Positions 1 to 8,331 are shown, numbered from the stretch's first letter. The stretch: 64,000 bases of DNA from Candidatus Woesearchaeota archaeon (GCA_030750765.1 JASMHM010000003.1:62001-126000), one strand, 5' to 3'. The notes: generated from the sequence alone by a model not told the origin. A program made the numbers and translations.

Positions 1-20
1 GTTTCCCCTCGCTAAGATGT

Positions 21-887
21 ATGAAACATCCACTCGGGCCTACAACCAGCCTTGTTGTGCTCTTTATACTTGCCCAAGTGGTAGGACTCTTCATCACGCA
101 AGCATACATCCCTGTAGAGGCAGGCGTTGTGGTGATCAAAGACTTGCCAACAGTTGCAGGTATGGAGATTGAAAGACCTGACGTACCCCCACAACAAGGA
201 TTGTGGATAGTTGTGGGCGCTATCGTCGTTGGCACAGTACTCATGTTAGGCATTGTATGGATGGGAGCAGGATGGCTCTGGAAATTATGGTACTTTATGA
301 GTGTATTAGTACTTCTTAACATCGCACTTGCGAGCGTGCTTGAACCCACGCCAAGCTTGGTGTTTGCGCTCATACTTGCCTTCTTGAAAACGTACAAGAA
401 GTCCAGCATCGTCCACAATTTCACCGAAATATTAGTGTATGGTGGGTTAGCCGCCATCTTTGTTCCGCTGCTCAAAGAGCCCTGGATCATGCTTGTCTTA
501 TTAGGGTTGATCAGCGTATATGACGTCATTGCAGTGAGAAAGACTCAGCACATGGTCAAGATGGCCAAATTCCAGATGGAACACAAAACCTTTGGGGGGA
601 TCATGTTACAATATGGAAAAGAAGGTAAGCCAGGTAAGATCCCAAAGAATACTAAACCCGTAGGAGGGACTGCAATCCTGGGTGGAGGCGATATTGGCTT
701 TCCTCTACTCTTCTTAGGAACGCTCTTGTATACTAGAGGGATGACCGCCAGCTTCATAGCCCTACCCTTTGTGGTAGCTTCCTTGGTGTATCTCTTATGG
801 CAGTCAAAGAAAGACAAGTTCTACCCAGCAATGCCATTTCTTACTGTAGGTTGCTTGGCAGGCTATGCTATCGTGCTTCTTGTTTAG
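21..887 (+). CDS. Presenilin-family intramembrane aspartyl protease
   Basis: A 288-residue polytopic membrane protein with about eight to nine hydrophobic segments. It carries the three marks of presenilin/signal-peptide-peptidase enzymes: YD at residues 167-168 (catalytic Asp168), GGGD at 221-224 (the GxGD motif, catalytic Asp224), and PAMP at 269-272 in place of the usual PAL. Family members cut transmembrane helices inside the membrane; archaeal PSH proteins are the close relatives. The charged loop at about residues 170-215 lies between the two catalytic helices as expected. Its promoter would lie at or beyond the window edge. It converges with the next gene, the stop codons being adjacent. 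Function is confident at family level; substrates are unknown. Confidence 0.88.
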   Translation: MKHPLGPTTSLVVLFILAQVVGLFITQAYIPVEAGVVVIKDLPTVAGMEIERPDVPPQQGLWIVVGAIVVGTVLMLGIVWMGAGWLWKLWYFMSVLVLLNIALASVLEPTPSLVFALILAFLKTYKKSSIVHNFTEILVYGGLAAIFVPLLKEPWIMLVLLGLISVYDVIAVRKTQHMVKMAKFQMEHKTFGGIMLQYGKEGKPGKIPKNTKPVGGTAILGGGDIGFPLLFLGTLLYTRGMTASFIALPFVVASLVYLLWQSKKDKFYPAMPFLTVGCLAGYAIVLLV

Positions 888-1322
888 CTATGCACTAGCG
901 GTTTTCTCTGCTAGACCAGAAGCGTATTTCCTTGCGGCAGCCGAGGTTCTTGCTATGCTTAGGGCGTGATCTGCCCAATCACAAACCGCCCCTACGTCTG
1001 TGGGAGCGGCAATGTAAGCAGAATGCTCTTCTGGCACGTCAATGCCTGCTTTGTTATCAATCACGTATGGCAAGCCTCTGCGCGCTAGGTCCTCTGCAAC
1101 AGATTCCCACCCCGGGACATATGTGCTGACCACCGCTAGACTTAAATCGGAGCCCCTCTCATCGAGCAACATAAGTGCACCAACCGTGTCTTCCTTGTGA
1201 AAGATAAGCCACCGCGGATGGCGGGCGTGGAGATCGCGCACAGTGCAGGCAGCAGTGCGTTCATGCTCCTCTAATACGAGCACGTCTGCGAATCTTAAAT
1301 GCTGCCAGATTATTTGTGACAT
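888..1322 (-). CDS. Hypothetical protein, 144 aa
   Basis: No family recognised. The alternating hydrophobic strands and helices (for example VLVLEEHE, ALMLLDERG, LSLAVVSTYV, PYVIDNKAG) resemble a small Rossmann or receiver-like alpha/beta fold, but no phosphoacceptor pattern is clear. A TATA-like box (ATTTAA, about 1347-1352 on this strand) sits about 27 bases before the ATG, which supports this start and a leaderless mRNA. It is a single-gene unit ending next to the stop of the presenilin-like gene. Confidence 0.6.
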   Translation of the reverse strand: MSQIIWQHLRFADVLVLEEHERTAACTVRDLHARHPRWLIFHKEDTVGALMLLDERGSDLSLAVVSTYVPGWESVAEDLARRGLPYVIDNKAGIDVPEEHSAYIAAPTDVGAVCDWADHALSIARTSAAARKYASGLAEKTASA

Positions 1323-1373
1323 TGTTTACCCAATGCCTGCATAGATTAAATATGTTATGGTTCGGCGGATAGG

Positions 1374-1382
1374 TTTTTAAGT
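1374..1382 (+). promoter_or_regulatory. TATA box of the SRP RNA gene
   Basis: TTTTTAAGT is centred 25 bases before the predicted 5' end of the SRP RNA, the usual spacing for archaeal TBP/TFB promoters. Confidence 0.65.
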
Positions 1383-1402
1383 AGGGAATGACTGCACACT
1401 CT

Positions 1403-1672
1403 TGCGGGCTAGACCGGGAGGGTAGCAGTCTCCTGCCTCGTCAATCTGCTTTAGATGAGGTCGAAGCTTGGAGGGCGGTTTTGTTTGTAAAAGCCGGTCT
1501 TGAGTCGGACGTTGAGGTCCTGTCCTGTTGGATGCTTATGCCAGGAATGGGTCAGGCGGGGAACCGAGCAGCCATAACTTTTATGGGTCATGCTTTCAGG
1601 GTCGCGGGACTGAGGAAGATTCAAGAGTCACTGGATTTTGCGTTCAAAATCCACCTTCTTGCGTGCCCGCAC
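1403..1672 (+). ncRNA. ffs: Signal recognition particle RNA (7S/SRP RNA)
   Basis: RNA scaffold of the signal recognition particle, which targets ribosomes making membrane proteins. The helix-8 apical part at 1551-1573 matches the universal SRP core: a GTCAGG strand, a GGGGAACC tetraloop region and a GAGCAGCC strand, as in bacterial 4.5S and archaeal 7S RNA. The termini pair: TGCGGGC at 1403-1409 with GCCCGCA at 1665-1671, forming the closing helix of archaeal SRP RNA. The 5' region GGGCTAGACCGGGAGGG resembles the Alu-domain start of archaeal 7S RNA. Length about 270 nt. The open reading frames here match no known protein and are best explained as chance. Ends are known only to within a few bases. 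Confidence 0.9.
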
Positions 1673-1673
1673 T

Positions 1674-4304
1674 TTATTCTACTAAGATAGCAGGCTTGCC
1701 GGGTAAGGCTTGCTTTGCCTTGTCATGGCTTGCTTTTTCTTCAGCAACAACCATGACTTCGGCCTCTAGTTGTAGTCCTTCTAAGAATTCCCTTTCCTGC
1801 TTTTCATCAAAGATGATAGCAGGGATGCGTTGTGGGCTGCTAACAAGTTTTGGAACCATTTTGGCGATGGCCTGACCGTGCGGCTTGAGTTTTCCACTCA
1901 TAAGAGATTGCATAATCTTGCCCACGTCTCGAGTATCCTTCATGAGCTCTTTGAGTTCAGCGTACAACGTTCTCTTCCAGGGAGCAGCGACGAATAGCGT
2001 TATTTTTTTTGGTTGAATCTTTGTGAGCTCCACAACCTTTGCCACGTCAGCTCCGACAGCATCAATAAGCGCATCTTCCGCATCAAACTCGAGCTTTACA
2101 AGCCTTTCGTTGTATCTTGGCCATCGAGCAAGACTGACGAGCGTTTTGTTACCTAAGCCTTCCCACAATTCTTCTGCAAGGTGAGGTGCAAATGGACTGA
2201 TGATTTGGGAAAAGGTAGCCAAAGAATTGTTTCTTGCTTTTTCGCTGATTCTTGATTTGTGTTGATAGAAGAAATTAGTTATCTCCATGAGTTTTTGGAC
2301 TGCAAAATTGTGCTCAAAGGTCTCGAGATGGTTGCTCACGGCTTGGAGAGTTTGTTGAAGTTTGGAGGCAAGATGTTTGTCCTTGCTGCCGTCTCCGCTC
2401 GCAAGGTCCTTTATGCCTGCCATACGCAAAACGAATTTGTGCATGGCCTCGATACCGTCATCGTTCCAATCCAGTTCTTTTTCTGGTGCTGAAGCAAACA
2501 GGATGAACAACCGCATGGTGTCTGGACCGTACTTTTGGAGCATCTCACCCGGGTCTACGACGTTGCCTTTGCTCTTGCTCATTTTTGCTCCTTCCATCAC
2601 CACCATGCCTTGGCAGAGCAGGCTAGAAAAGGGCTCGTCATGCTTGGTTAGTCCAAGATCACGAATAACCTTGAATATGAATCGCGCGTACAAAAGGTGT
2701 AGTACTGCGTGCTCTATGCCTCCTATGTATTGGTCGACAGGCATCCAGTAGTCTGCCTTGTCTTTGGAGAAAATTTCTTTCTTGTTTTTGGGATCAGTAA
2801 AGCGGAGGAAGTACCAACTGCTGTCCACGAAAGTATCCATGGTATCTGTCTCTCTTTTTGCGGGGCCTCTACACTTGGGACACTCCGTGTTAATGAAGCT
2901 GTCCACGGCCAAAGGATTACCCTCGCCTGTAAACTCAGCCTTATCAGGAAGTTTTACGGGTAGCTTTGCGGGCACGACTCCGCACTTGTCACAGAACACC
3001 ACAGGAATGGGCGTTCCCCAATAGCGTTGTCTACTGATCAACCAGTCGCGTAGTTTGTAGTTGGTGGTTCTTTTTCCAAATCCCTTTTTTTCTATGTGCT
3101 GGATGACTTGTTCTCTGGCAGCATGCCATGCCTTCCCCTTTACTTCTTCAGGCGCTTGTAGTATTCCGTCTGGCTTCCGGTAGAAGACTTCTAAGTTTTG
3201 CACTTGTTCTGCATGCTTCTTGTCTTTGGGCAAGAGAACAACTTTTAGCGGAATGTCGTATTTTTTGGCGAACTCAAAGTCTCGCTCGTCATGCGCGCTA
3301 CAGTTCACGATGCCGGTGCCGTATTCGTAGAGTACGAAGCTCGCCACCCATATTGGGAGGTCTCCGGTTCCAAAAGGATTGTCCACGTATCGTCCTGTGA
3401 AAACACCTTCCATATCGGTCTCTATGTTGAACTTGTTTTGGGACTTTTTTTGCTTGACTGTTTCAACAAAATCCAAGACTTCCTTTTCTTGTTTGGTTCC
3501 CTTCACCAATTCCTTAACCATAGGGTGTTCGGGGGCTATTATACAAAAGGTCTGGGCCAGGAACGTTTGTGGGATGGAATCGTACACCTCAAACTTGAGG
3601 TCTAGATCCTTTACCTTTTGGATAAAATTGATACCTTGACTTTTTCCTATCCAGTTATCTTGCATGGTCCTGACGCGTTCGGGCCACGTCCCAAGCTTGT
3701 CCAAATCCCTCAATAGTTCCTCAGCGTACTGGGTGATTTTGAAGAACCATTGCTTGAGTTGCTTGTTCTCTACCACGCTTTCACAGCGCCAGCATTTTCC
3801 CGCTTCGACTTGCTCGTTTGCCAGCACCGTGGTACACGAGGGACACCAATTCACGAGACTTTCTTTTTGGTACGCAAGTCCTCTTTCGAGCATTTGCTGG
3901 AAGAGCCACTGATTCCATTTGTAGTATTCAGGTTCGGCAGTGGACACCTCTCTATCCCAATCATAAGAAAAGCCGAAGGATTGTAATTGTTCCTTCATTT
4001 GTGCGATGCAGTTTTTGGTCCATATCCTTGGATGAGTTTTGTTTTTTATGGCTGCGTTCTCTGCTGGCAGGCCAAAAGCATCCCACCCCATAGGGTAGAG
4101 TATGCTTCCTCCAGACATTCTTTTGTACCGAGCGAACGCGTCCCCTATAGAATAATTCCGCACGTGACCCATGTGCATCTTGCCAGAAGGATACGGCCAC
4201 ATCTCTAGGCAGTAGAATTTCTGTTTCTTGACTTCCTTGCTTTTGAAAGCGTTGTCTTTATCCCAGCGAGCCTGCCATTTCTTTGCTACCTTCTGCAAGT
4301 CCAT
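1674..4304 (-). CDS. leuS: Leucyl-tRNA synthetase, bacterial type
   Basis: Class I aminoacyl-tRNA synthetase that charges tRNA-Leu. It has 876 residues, the length of bacterial enzymes (archaeal/eukaryotic ones are longer, about 950 or more). The HIGH-type signature is HMGH at residues 44-47 within WPYPSGKMHMGHVRNY, the form typical of bacterial LeuRS. Zinc-type cysteines (CPSC, then CWRC) follow at about 155-175, then the CP1 editing insertion, the SSWYFLRF segment, and KMSKS at 574-578. The C-terminal anticodon-binding and tail domains are present. A TATA box at 4327-4334 is 26 bases before the ATG. The bacterial form in an archaeal context suggests horizontal replacement; two tRNA-Leu genes lie in the same window. 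Confidence 0.95.
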   Translation of the reverse strand: MDLQKVAKKWQARWDKDNAFKSKEVKKQKFYCLEMWPYPSGKMHMGHVRNYSIGDAFARYKRMSGGSILYPMGWDAFGLPAENAAIKNKTHPRIWTKNCIAQMKEQLQSFGFSYDWDREVSTAEPEYYKWNQWLFQQMLERGLAYQKESLVNWCPSCTTVLANEQVEAGKCWRCESVVENKQLKQWFFKITQYAEELLRDLDKLGTWPERVRTMQDNWIGKSQGINFIQKVKDLDLKFEVYDSIPQTFLAQTFCIIAPEHPMVKELVKGTKQEKEVLDFVETVKQKKSQNKFNIETDMEGVFTGRYVDNPFGTGDLPIWVASFVLYEYGTGIVNCSAHDERDFEFAKKYDIPLKVVLLPKDKKHAEQVQNLEVFYRKPDGILQAPEEVKGKAWHAAREQVIQHIEKKGFGKRTTNYKLRDWLISRQRYWGTPIPVVFCDKCGVVPAKLPVKLPDKAEFTGEGNPLAVDSFINTECPKCRGPAKRETDTMDTFVDSSWYFLRFTDPKNKKEIFSKDKADYWMPVDQYIGGIEHAVLHLLYARFIFKVIRDLGLTKHDEPFSSLLCQGMVVMEGAKMSKSKGNVVDPGEMLQKYGPDTMRLFILFASAPEKELDWNDDGIEAMHKFVLRMAGIKDLASGDGSKDKHLASKLQQTLQAVSNHLETFEHNFAVQKLMEITNFFYQHKSRISEKARNNSLATFSQIISPFAPHLAEELWEGLGNKTLVSLARWPRYNERLVKLEFDAEDALIDAVGADVAKVVELTKIQPKKITLFVAAPWKRTLYAELKELMKDTRDVGKIMQSLMSGKLKPHGQAIAKMVPKLVSSPQRIPAIIFDEKQEREFLEGLQLEAEVMVVAEEKASHDKAKQALPGKPAILVE

Positions 4305-4326
4305 GACAAAAAAAACTAGAATGCTG

Positions 4327-4334
4327 TTTATAAA
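4327..4334. promoter_or_regulatory. Palindromic TATA box between divergent genes
   Basis: TTTATAAA reads the same on both strands. On the minus strand it is centred about 26 bases before the leuS ATG. On the plus strand it is about 22 bases before the ATG at 4352, slightly short. A second plus-strand TATA candidate (TTTATATG, 4345-4352) would instead fit a start at 4376. Confidence 0.5.
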
Positions 4335-4351
4335 GGTTTAGTGAGGTTTAT

Positions 4352-4717
4352 ATGGTGCGACTACCTCGTTGGCCTATGATCGGAAGTGCAGTCTTGAGAG
4401 GCAGTGGTGATACACCAGATCTGGCGGAAGAAGCGTTGCAACAAAGATATCAAAAGTTTTGTGAGACGGATAGACGCGAAGCAACGCCACCCATGGAAGG
4501 TCATCTATACCTTATCAACGGTACTGCGCTCGAGGCCAGACTTAATGAAGGCACACCTAACCGATTGAGATCTTTCCAATTGGATGGACCAGAAGGGTTT
4601 AAGAATATGCTGTTAACATTGAATAGTTTGGTTGGCGGATTGGAAGGCCAGAAAAATTATCGGCTCGAGTTTGAGATAGCCGCAGACGTACCTATTTCTG
4701 AAAACTCAAGCGAATGA
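4352..4717 (+). CDS. Hypothetical protein, 121 aa
   Basis: No family recognised. A soluble, charged protein without clear membrane segments. The start is uncertain: ATG 4352 follows the palindromic TATA box by about 22 bases, while an in-frame ATG at 4376 (MIGSAVLRG) would lie 27 bases after a second TATA-like box, the commoner spacing here. Divergent from leuS and followed by another small unknown gene with its own promoter. Confidence 0.55.
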   Translation: MVRLPRWPMIGSAVLRGSGDTPDLAEEALQQRYQKFCETDRREATPPMEGHLYLINGTALEARLNEGTPNRLRSFQLDGPEGFKNMLLTLNSLVGGLEGQKNYRLEFEIAADVPISENSSE

Positions 4718-4771
4718 ATTTTGAGTAAGTCACTCCCAAATATTTTTATAGAATAGATAGAATCTCCTTCC

Positions 4772-5167
4772 ATGAGTCAGCACATTTGGAAAGGCAACAT
4801 ATACGGAGTCGGGAGCACAGCGGTAAACGCTCAGCTGGAGTTGCAAGAAAAGCTTGACAAGCAACAGGAAAAATGTGCTGCAGAGAATTGTGCGGATCCC
4901 ACACTTGCTTGGGAGTCCGCCACATATCGTTGCATTGGAAGGCAACCGCATGTTGGTGTAGCGAATCTGACCGAGTTTGAGGTTGTATCCAGCAAAGGTT
5001 GGGAAGATCTTGAGGTGAGAGCGCAACAGGCGACCATGGGTAAACTCAATGAGTACTTCACGGCGTATACAGTTATCGCTTCGGTGCCACTAACCGGGGA
5101 ACAGATGGTAGCTACGGCGTCGCTACATGGTGAGCAAAAAGATCAACCTTCGGGATGTCAAGACTAA
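4772..5167 (+). CDS. Hypothetical protein, 131 aa
   Basis: No family recognised. It has four cysteines and a mixed alpha/beta look: VGVANLTEFEVVSSK and YTVIASVPLTG could be strands of a small beta sheet. TTTTTATAG at about 4744-4752 lies about 24 bases before the ATG, supporting a leaderless start. The last four bases overlap the convergent methylase gene. Confidence 0.55.
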   Translation: MSQHIWKGNIYGVGSTAVNAQLELQEKLDKQQEKCAAENCADPTLAWESATYRCIGRQPHVGVANLTEFEVVSSKGWEDLEVRAQQATMGKLNEYFTAYTVIASVPLTGEQMVATASLHGEQKDQPSGCQD

Positions 5168-5724
5168 GCAAACGACATTCCTTTCTGTCTTTTCAACAAA
5201 TCGCTAATGCCTGGCGTGAGGATGGGCTTTTCGTTCTCTACAAGATAAGAGTTAGGCAGAATGACTGTTTCGCCAGCCACTTCTACGGAAACACCGTTTT
5301 TGAACTCTAACTTGTCCACAGGCGTGCCTGCGAGAACTTTCTTAACCGCTAACACCGCAGTGTCGGTTGTTAGCTGCGCAGTTCCTAGATTGCGGTACGG
5401 CAATCCTAATTTTTCTGTGAGCATTTGCCGGGTGCGTTGTTGTGGATTGCCATCTCCAAGAATGCCTCCAATGATGAAAGTGTGGAAGTTCTCAGTAGCA
5501 TCAAGTGGCATGGTAGCATTAGGATCCAGAATGCAAGCGTTCTCAGGGTTGATTTCCAATACACTTGCTTGGTCGATAGGCAAGCCTGCCATCTTCTTAG
5601 CATTCTTAGTTATGTTCGTAAAGAGAACACTTTTTGTCATAGATCTGATATGCTTGTACTCAAGTACAGACCAGGACAACAGGTCCTTTTCCAAGTGCTC
5701 CACGATAAATGCGGCTTGTTCCAT
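5164..5724 (-). CDS. SPOUT-type SAM-dependent RNA methyltransferase (DUF431-like)
   Basis: A 186-residue protein resembling the archaeal family of predicted SAM-dependent RNA methylases (DUF431). The telling segment is FIIGGILGDGNPQQRTRQM near residues 88-106, matching the glycine-rich knot loop with its conserved RT. It is the last gene of the uS13-to-RpoN operon, joined to rpoN by a TGATG overlap, which fits a role in rRNA or tRNA modification. The exact target is unknown. Confidence 0.75.
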   Translation of the reverse strand: MEQAAFIVEHLEKDLLSWSVLEYKHIRSMTKSVLFTNITKNAKKMAGLPIDQASVLEINPENACILDPNATMPLDATENFHTFIIGGILGDGNPQQRTRQMLTEKLGLPYRNLGTAQLTTDTAVLAVKKVLAGTPVDKLEFKNGVSVEVAGETVILPNSYLVENEKPILTPGISDLLKRQKGMSFA

Positions 5725-5921
5725 CAGACTTTTTTGAACCTGGCTGCTGTTGACAATAGGTCAATGTGGCCAAGGAACATCGCTCTGCAACAGTATCGGT
5801 TCAAGAACAACTGGTCGAGTACTTCTTTCTTGTTCTCGCCTTTGGCTGTCTTGTCTTTGTACTGCTGCCACAAGTGGGCTATGGGTTTTCCGCAACTCCA
5901 ACATCTTATGGGAATTATCAT
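5724..5921 (-). CDS. rpoN: DNA-directed RNA polymerase subunit N
   Basis: A 65-residue homologue of eukaryotic Rpb10, a zinc-binding assembly platform in archaeal RNA polymerase. It begins MIIPIRCWSCGKPI, the family signature, with the second Cys pair in NRYCCRAMF forming the CX2C...CC zinc site, followed by the conserved helix. The length is standard. It sits directly after uS9 in the conserved archaeal uS13-RpoD-uL13-uS9-RpoN order. Confidence 0.97.
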   Translation of the reverse strand: MIIPIRCWSCGKPIAHLWQQYKDKTAKGENKKEVLDQLFLNRYCCRAMFLGHIDLLSTAARFKKV

Positions 5922-5925
5922 CGTA

Positions 5926-6321
5926 TCACCTGTAACTCTTCTGCCTTTTTGCGCGTGCCTTTCCGTGTCGGTTGGGCTTGTGCGTTTCTTTTAATCGTAC
6001 GTCCGCTACTAACAAGTTTCGGTCGTAGTCTAGGAATTCTTGTTGTAAGTTTTTGTCGTATTGTGCTAGCGCTTTTGCGATGGCTAGTCTAGCAGCTTCT
6101 GCGCAGCTGCTCACACCACCGCCAGAGGTGCGTACCAAAAGATCTACTTGTTTGGCTACATCTCCTGCTAGGGTGATGGGTTCTTCAATTCGGTCTCGAA
6201 TAAGGTCTGGCTTGATGGAGTATAACAATTGACTGTTCACGCGCACGATACCCGTACCTAGTCTTAGAGTGCACTTGGCGATCGCTCGTTTTCTGCTTCC
6301 AGATGCTTGTATAACTTTCAT
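5926..6321 (-). CDS. rps9: Ribosomal protein uS9
   Basis: Small-subunit protein whose C-terminal tail reaches the P-site tRNA. The start at 6321 (MKVIQASGSRKRAIAK) is chosen because its ATG overlaps the uL13 stop as ATGA; a longer frame exists upstream but lies within uL13. The core GGGVSSCAEAARLAIAKAL and the basic tail ending KARAKRQKSYR are diagnostic. 131 residues, normal length for archaea. Confidence 0.96.
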   Translation of the reverse strand: MKVIQASGSRKRAIAKCTLRLGTGIVRVNSQLLYSIKPDLIRDRIEEPITLAGDVAKQVDLLVRTSGGGVSSCAEAARLAIAKALAQYDKNLQQEFLDYDRNLLVADVRLKETHKPNRHGKARAKRQKSYR

Positions 6322-6752
6322 GCTTTTGCTCCTAGGTTCTTCATCAATTCTGCCACAGTCAATACAGATGGCGCTTGCGACTTGGTGATCGCACACGCCT
6401 CTGTTGGTGTTAGTGGATCATTCTTAAACTTTTCTGGAATTCCTAAGAAACAGGAGACTTTAGAAAGTGCGACTCGACCACGGCTTTTCTCCTTGCCGCC
6501 GTGGGGTAACATGCCTTTGACAACGCGTCTAAAGAATCGGTCAGGCATTTTATTCCCGTACGGCCCCTTATACGCCTTGGTTCTACCATAAAACTTGTGT
6601 TGATAGTGTCCTACGATTGCTTCTTTTTTGCCGGTAAAGTAGAGGCTTTCACAGTTGAAAACACGCACATTGTGGCCAAGCAATGCTTGTTTGGCTACGA
6701 AACTAGCTAGTCGCCCTACAATCATTCCTTTTCCGTTGATGTTGATATCCAT
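6318..6752 (-). CDS. rpl13: Ribosomal protein uL13
   Basis: Large-subunit assembly protein, 144 residues. It begins MDININGKGMIVGRLASFVAK and has the segment GPYGNKMPDRFFRRVVKGML corresponding to the conserved RAPSKIFWRTVRGMLPHK-like region of archaeal and eukaryotic uL13. It is translationally coupled on both sides, overlapping eL18 by 1 base and uS9 by 4 bases. Confidence 0.96.
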   Translation of the reverse strand: MDININGKGMIVGRLASFVAKQALLGHNVRVFNCESLYFTGKKEAIVGHYQHKFYGRTKAYKGPYGNKMPDRFFRRVVKGMLPHGGKEKSRGRVALSKVSCFLGIPEKFKNDPLTPTEACAITKSQAPSVLTVAELMKNLGAKA

Positions 6753-7075
6753 TATCCGATCACCTTGACTTCTTTACCGTCTGGGTATTTTTCTGATAGT
6801 TCTTGTAGTGTGACACATTTTCCTTTGGCTTGTTCGATGGTTGTTTTGGCTTGCGTGCTGAAATTGTACGCCCCTACAGTTATGGGGTGCTTTAGATCTC
6901 CTGCACCTAAGACTTTGCCAGAGACAACGATAACATCGTTCTCTTTAGTGTGTCGGTTGATGCGTGAGACGTTGACCGCTCTCTGTCTTCGCGTACTCCT
7001 CTCTAGGTCAGAGGCGACGCTGCGCCAGAAGTTGCCTTTCTTTTTCAGGTTCTGAATTAACATTTCTCGTTGCAT
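6752..7075 (-). CDS. rpl18e: Ribosomal protein eL18
   Basis: Archaeal/eukaryotic large-subunit protein, related in fold to uL15. Motifs include INRHTKENDVIVVSGKVLGAGDL and the following HPITVGAYNFS. The start at 7075 (MQREM) is preferred because longer readings would run into the tRNA gene; a downstream ATG at 7063 is also possible. The start lies 10 bases after the mature 3' end of the upstream tRNA, so tRNA processing would leave a very short leader on this mRNA. Confidence 0.9.
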   Translation of the reverse strand: MQREMLIQNLKKKGNFWRSVASDLERSTRRQRAVNVSRINRHTKENDVIVVSGKVLGAGDLKHPITVGAYNFSTQAKTTIEQAKGKCVTLQELSEKYPDGKEVKVIG

Positions 7076-7085
7076 GTTTTTTTGA

Positions 7086-7171
7086 TGCGGAGGAAGGGAT
7101 TCGAACCCTCGCATCCACTAAGGAACACGACCCTCAATCGTGCGCATTTGACCAGACTCTGCCACCCCCGC
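7086..7171 (-). tRNA. tRNA-Leu (anticodon GAG)
   Basis: A class II tRNA of 86 nt including discriminator A. The acceptor strands GCGGGGG (7165-7171) and CCTCCGC (7087-7093) pair, with one G-T pair. The anticodon stem CACGA/TCGTG holds the loop TTGAGGG, giving anticodon GAG, which reads CUC/CUU leucine codons. The T arm has GGTTCGAATCC, and the long variable arm is typical of Leu. CCA is not encoded. The gene starts one base after the rpoD stop and sits inside the ribosomal operon on the same strand; no separate TATA box was seen in the last part of rpoD. Confidence 0.95.
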
Positions 7172-7951
7172 TCATTTGCCCACCTCTTTCTCGAGTACTG
7201 CGAGTTTCTTGTCTAGAACCTCGAGAGCAGTGAGAAACATGTCTTTGGGACTTAACTGTCCCCAGGGTTCAACGCGGAATAAGTACGTGTTTGGATCGTA
7301 GGTTACCTTGGCTACCTTGTCGTCAACACCATCTACAGCGTCGTACAGGTCTAGGTCTTCGATCTTTTTCTTGCTGAGCTTTCCGTTTTCCATCACTTGC
7401 GGCGGAAACCGGTCTTTGTGTTCTTCTAAGCCAGCAGGATCGTTGCCCACTTCTACGCTTGGCTGCTGGGTGAACCAGACAAAGCCGGGTGCGAACTTGG
7501 CGTGGCGAGATGCCGTACCAAGGATGGCTGTTGCCACGAAAGCTATTTCTTGTCCTTTAAGGAGTTCAACAATAGGTGTTTCTCCGTGTACTGGCTTAAT
7601 CTTTGGATCCTTAGACTTGATGTCTTTGGCGAGGACCATGCATGGTCCTTTTGCTTGTAAGGATAGTTGCACTGTGCACTTGTTGCATCCTGCACCTTCA
7701 CAGGTGCAATCATCCACTTGCGTGTATCCTTTCAGGTCTGTGGAAAGGGGTATGAGCCCTAGTCTGTGAGCGACGATCTCGTCGTACAATGCTGATGTGT
7801 TGTTTGCGAATTCTACAGTCTCTATAGCCATGGTGGGTACAGAGTTCATCATTAATCTCCGTAACGCGTTAGCCATGTTTGGGTTGGCTTCCTTTAGCGT
7901 AAAGTGCATGCAATCGTTTTCTTTTTCCTTCTTAACAAACTCTAGTTTCAT
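7172..7951 (-). CDS. rpoD: DNA-directed RNA polymerase subunit D
   Basis: Homologue of Rpb3 and bacterial alpha N-terminal domain; it pairs with subunit L to start polymerase assembly. The start at 7951 (MKLEFVKKE) follows GGAGAG and overlaps the uS11 stop as ATGA. The N-terminal dimerisation part has [20 protein letters not shown], characteristic of the alpha/D family. A cysteine cluster [11 protein letters not shown] is spaced like the zinc loop of Rpb3 rather than a ferredoxin-type 4Fe-4S domain. 259 residues. Confidence 0.95.
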   Translation of the reverse strand: MKLEFVKKEKENDCMHFTLKEANPNMANALRRLMMNSVPTMAIETVEFANNTSALYDEIVAHRLGLIPLSTDLKGYTQVDDCTCEGAGCNKCTVQLSLQAKGPCMVLAKDIKSKDPKIKPVHGETPIVELLKGQEIAFVATAILGTASRHAKFAPGFVWFTQQPSVEVGNDPAGLEEHKDRFPPQVMENGKLSKKKIEDLDLYDAVDGVDDKVAKVTYDPNTYLFRVEPWGQLSPKDMFLTALEVLDKKLAVLEKEVGK

Positions 7952-8331
7952 ACTCTCCTCCCTCTTTTTCCGCCTTTCTTTCTGCAACCGCCATGTGGTA
8001 TGGGGGTTACATCTTCGATGATTCCAATCTTTAATCCTACTCGGGATAGTGCTCTGATGGCAGGTTGTGCGCCTGGTCCTGGATTGTTAGGACCGTTGTG
8101 ACCGCCAGGACCACGCACTTTTACGTGTACGCCATTGATCCCTTTGTCTTTGGCTAGCTCGCCTGCTCTCTTTGCTGCGATCATGCTTGCTGTAGGGCTG
8201 CTTTCGAGGCGTGCGGCCTTAACCACCATACCTCCACTTGCTACTGCTACGGTTTCTGAACCGGTCATGTCTGTTATGTGTATGATTGTGTCGTTGTAAC
8301 TAGCGTAAATGTGACATACTCCCCATCTCAT
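7948..8331 (-). CDS. rps11: Ribosomal protein uS11
   Basis: Small-subunit platform protein, 127 residues. It has the motif [18 protein letters not shown] near the N-terminus, then [19 protein letters not shown], and the basic end [18 protein letters not shown]; all are strongly conserved in archaeal uS11. Overlaps of 4 bases on both sides couple it to uS4 and RpoD. Confidence 0.97.
   Translation of the reverse strand: MRWGVCHIYASYNDTIIHITDMTGSETVAVASGGMVVKAARLESSPTASMIAAKRAGELAKDKGINGVHVKVRGPGGHNGPNNPGPGAQPAIRALSRVGLKIGIIEDVTPIPHGGCRKKGGKRGRRV

Noticed and set aside
1388..1875. Plus-strand open frames of 100 and 115 codons
   Set aside because: They cover the SRP RNA and the leuS 3' end; no promoter or ribosome site fits, and the RNA signature is strong.
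6322..6396. 25-codon longer reading of uS9
   Set aside because: It lies within uL13; the ATGA junction at 6318-6321 and the family N-terminus favour the shorter form.
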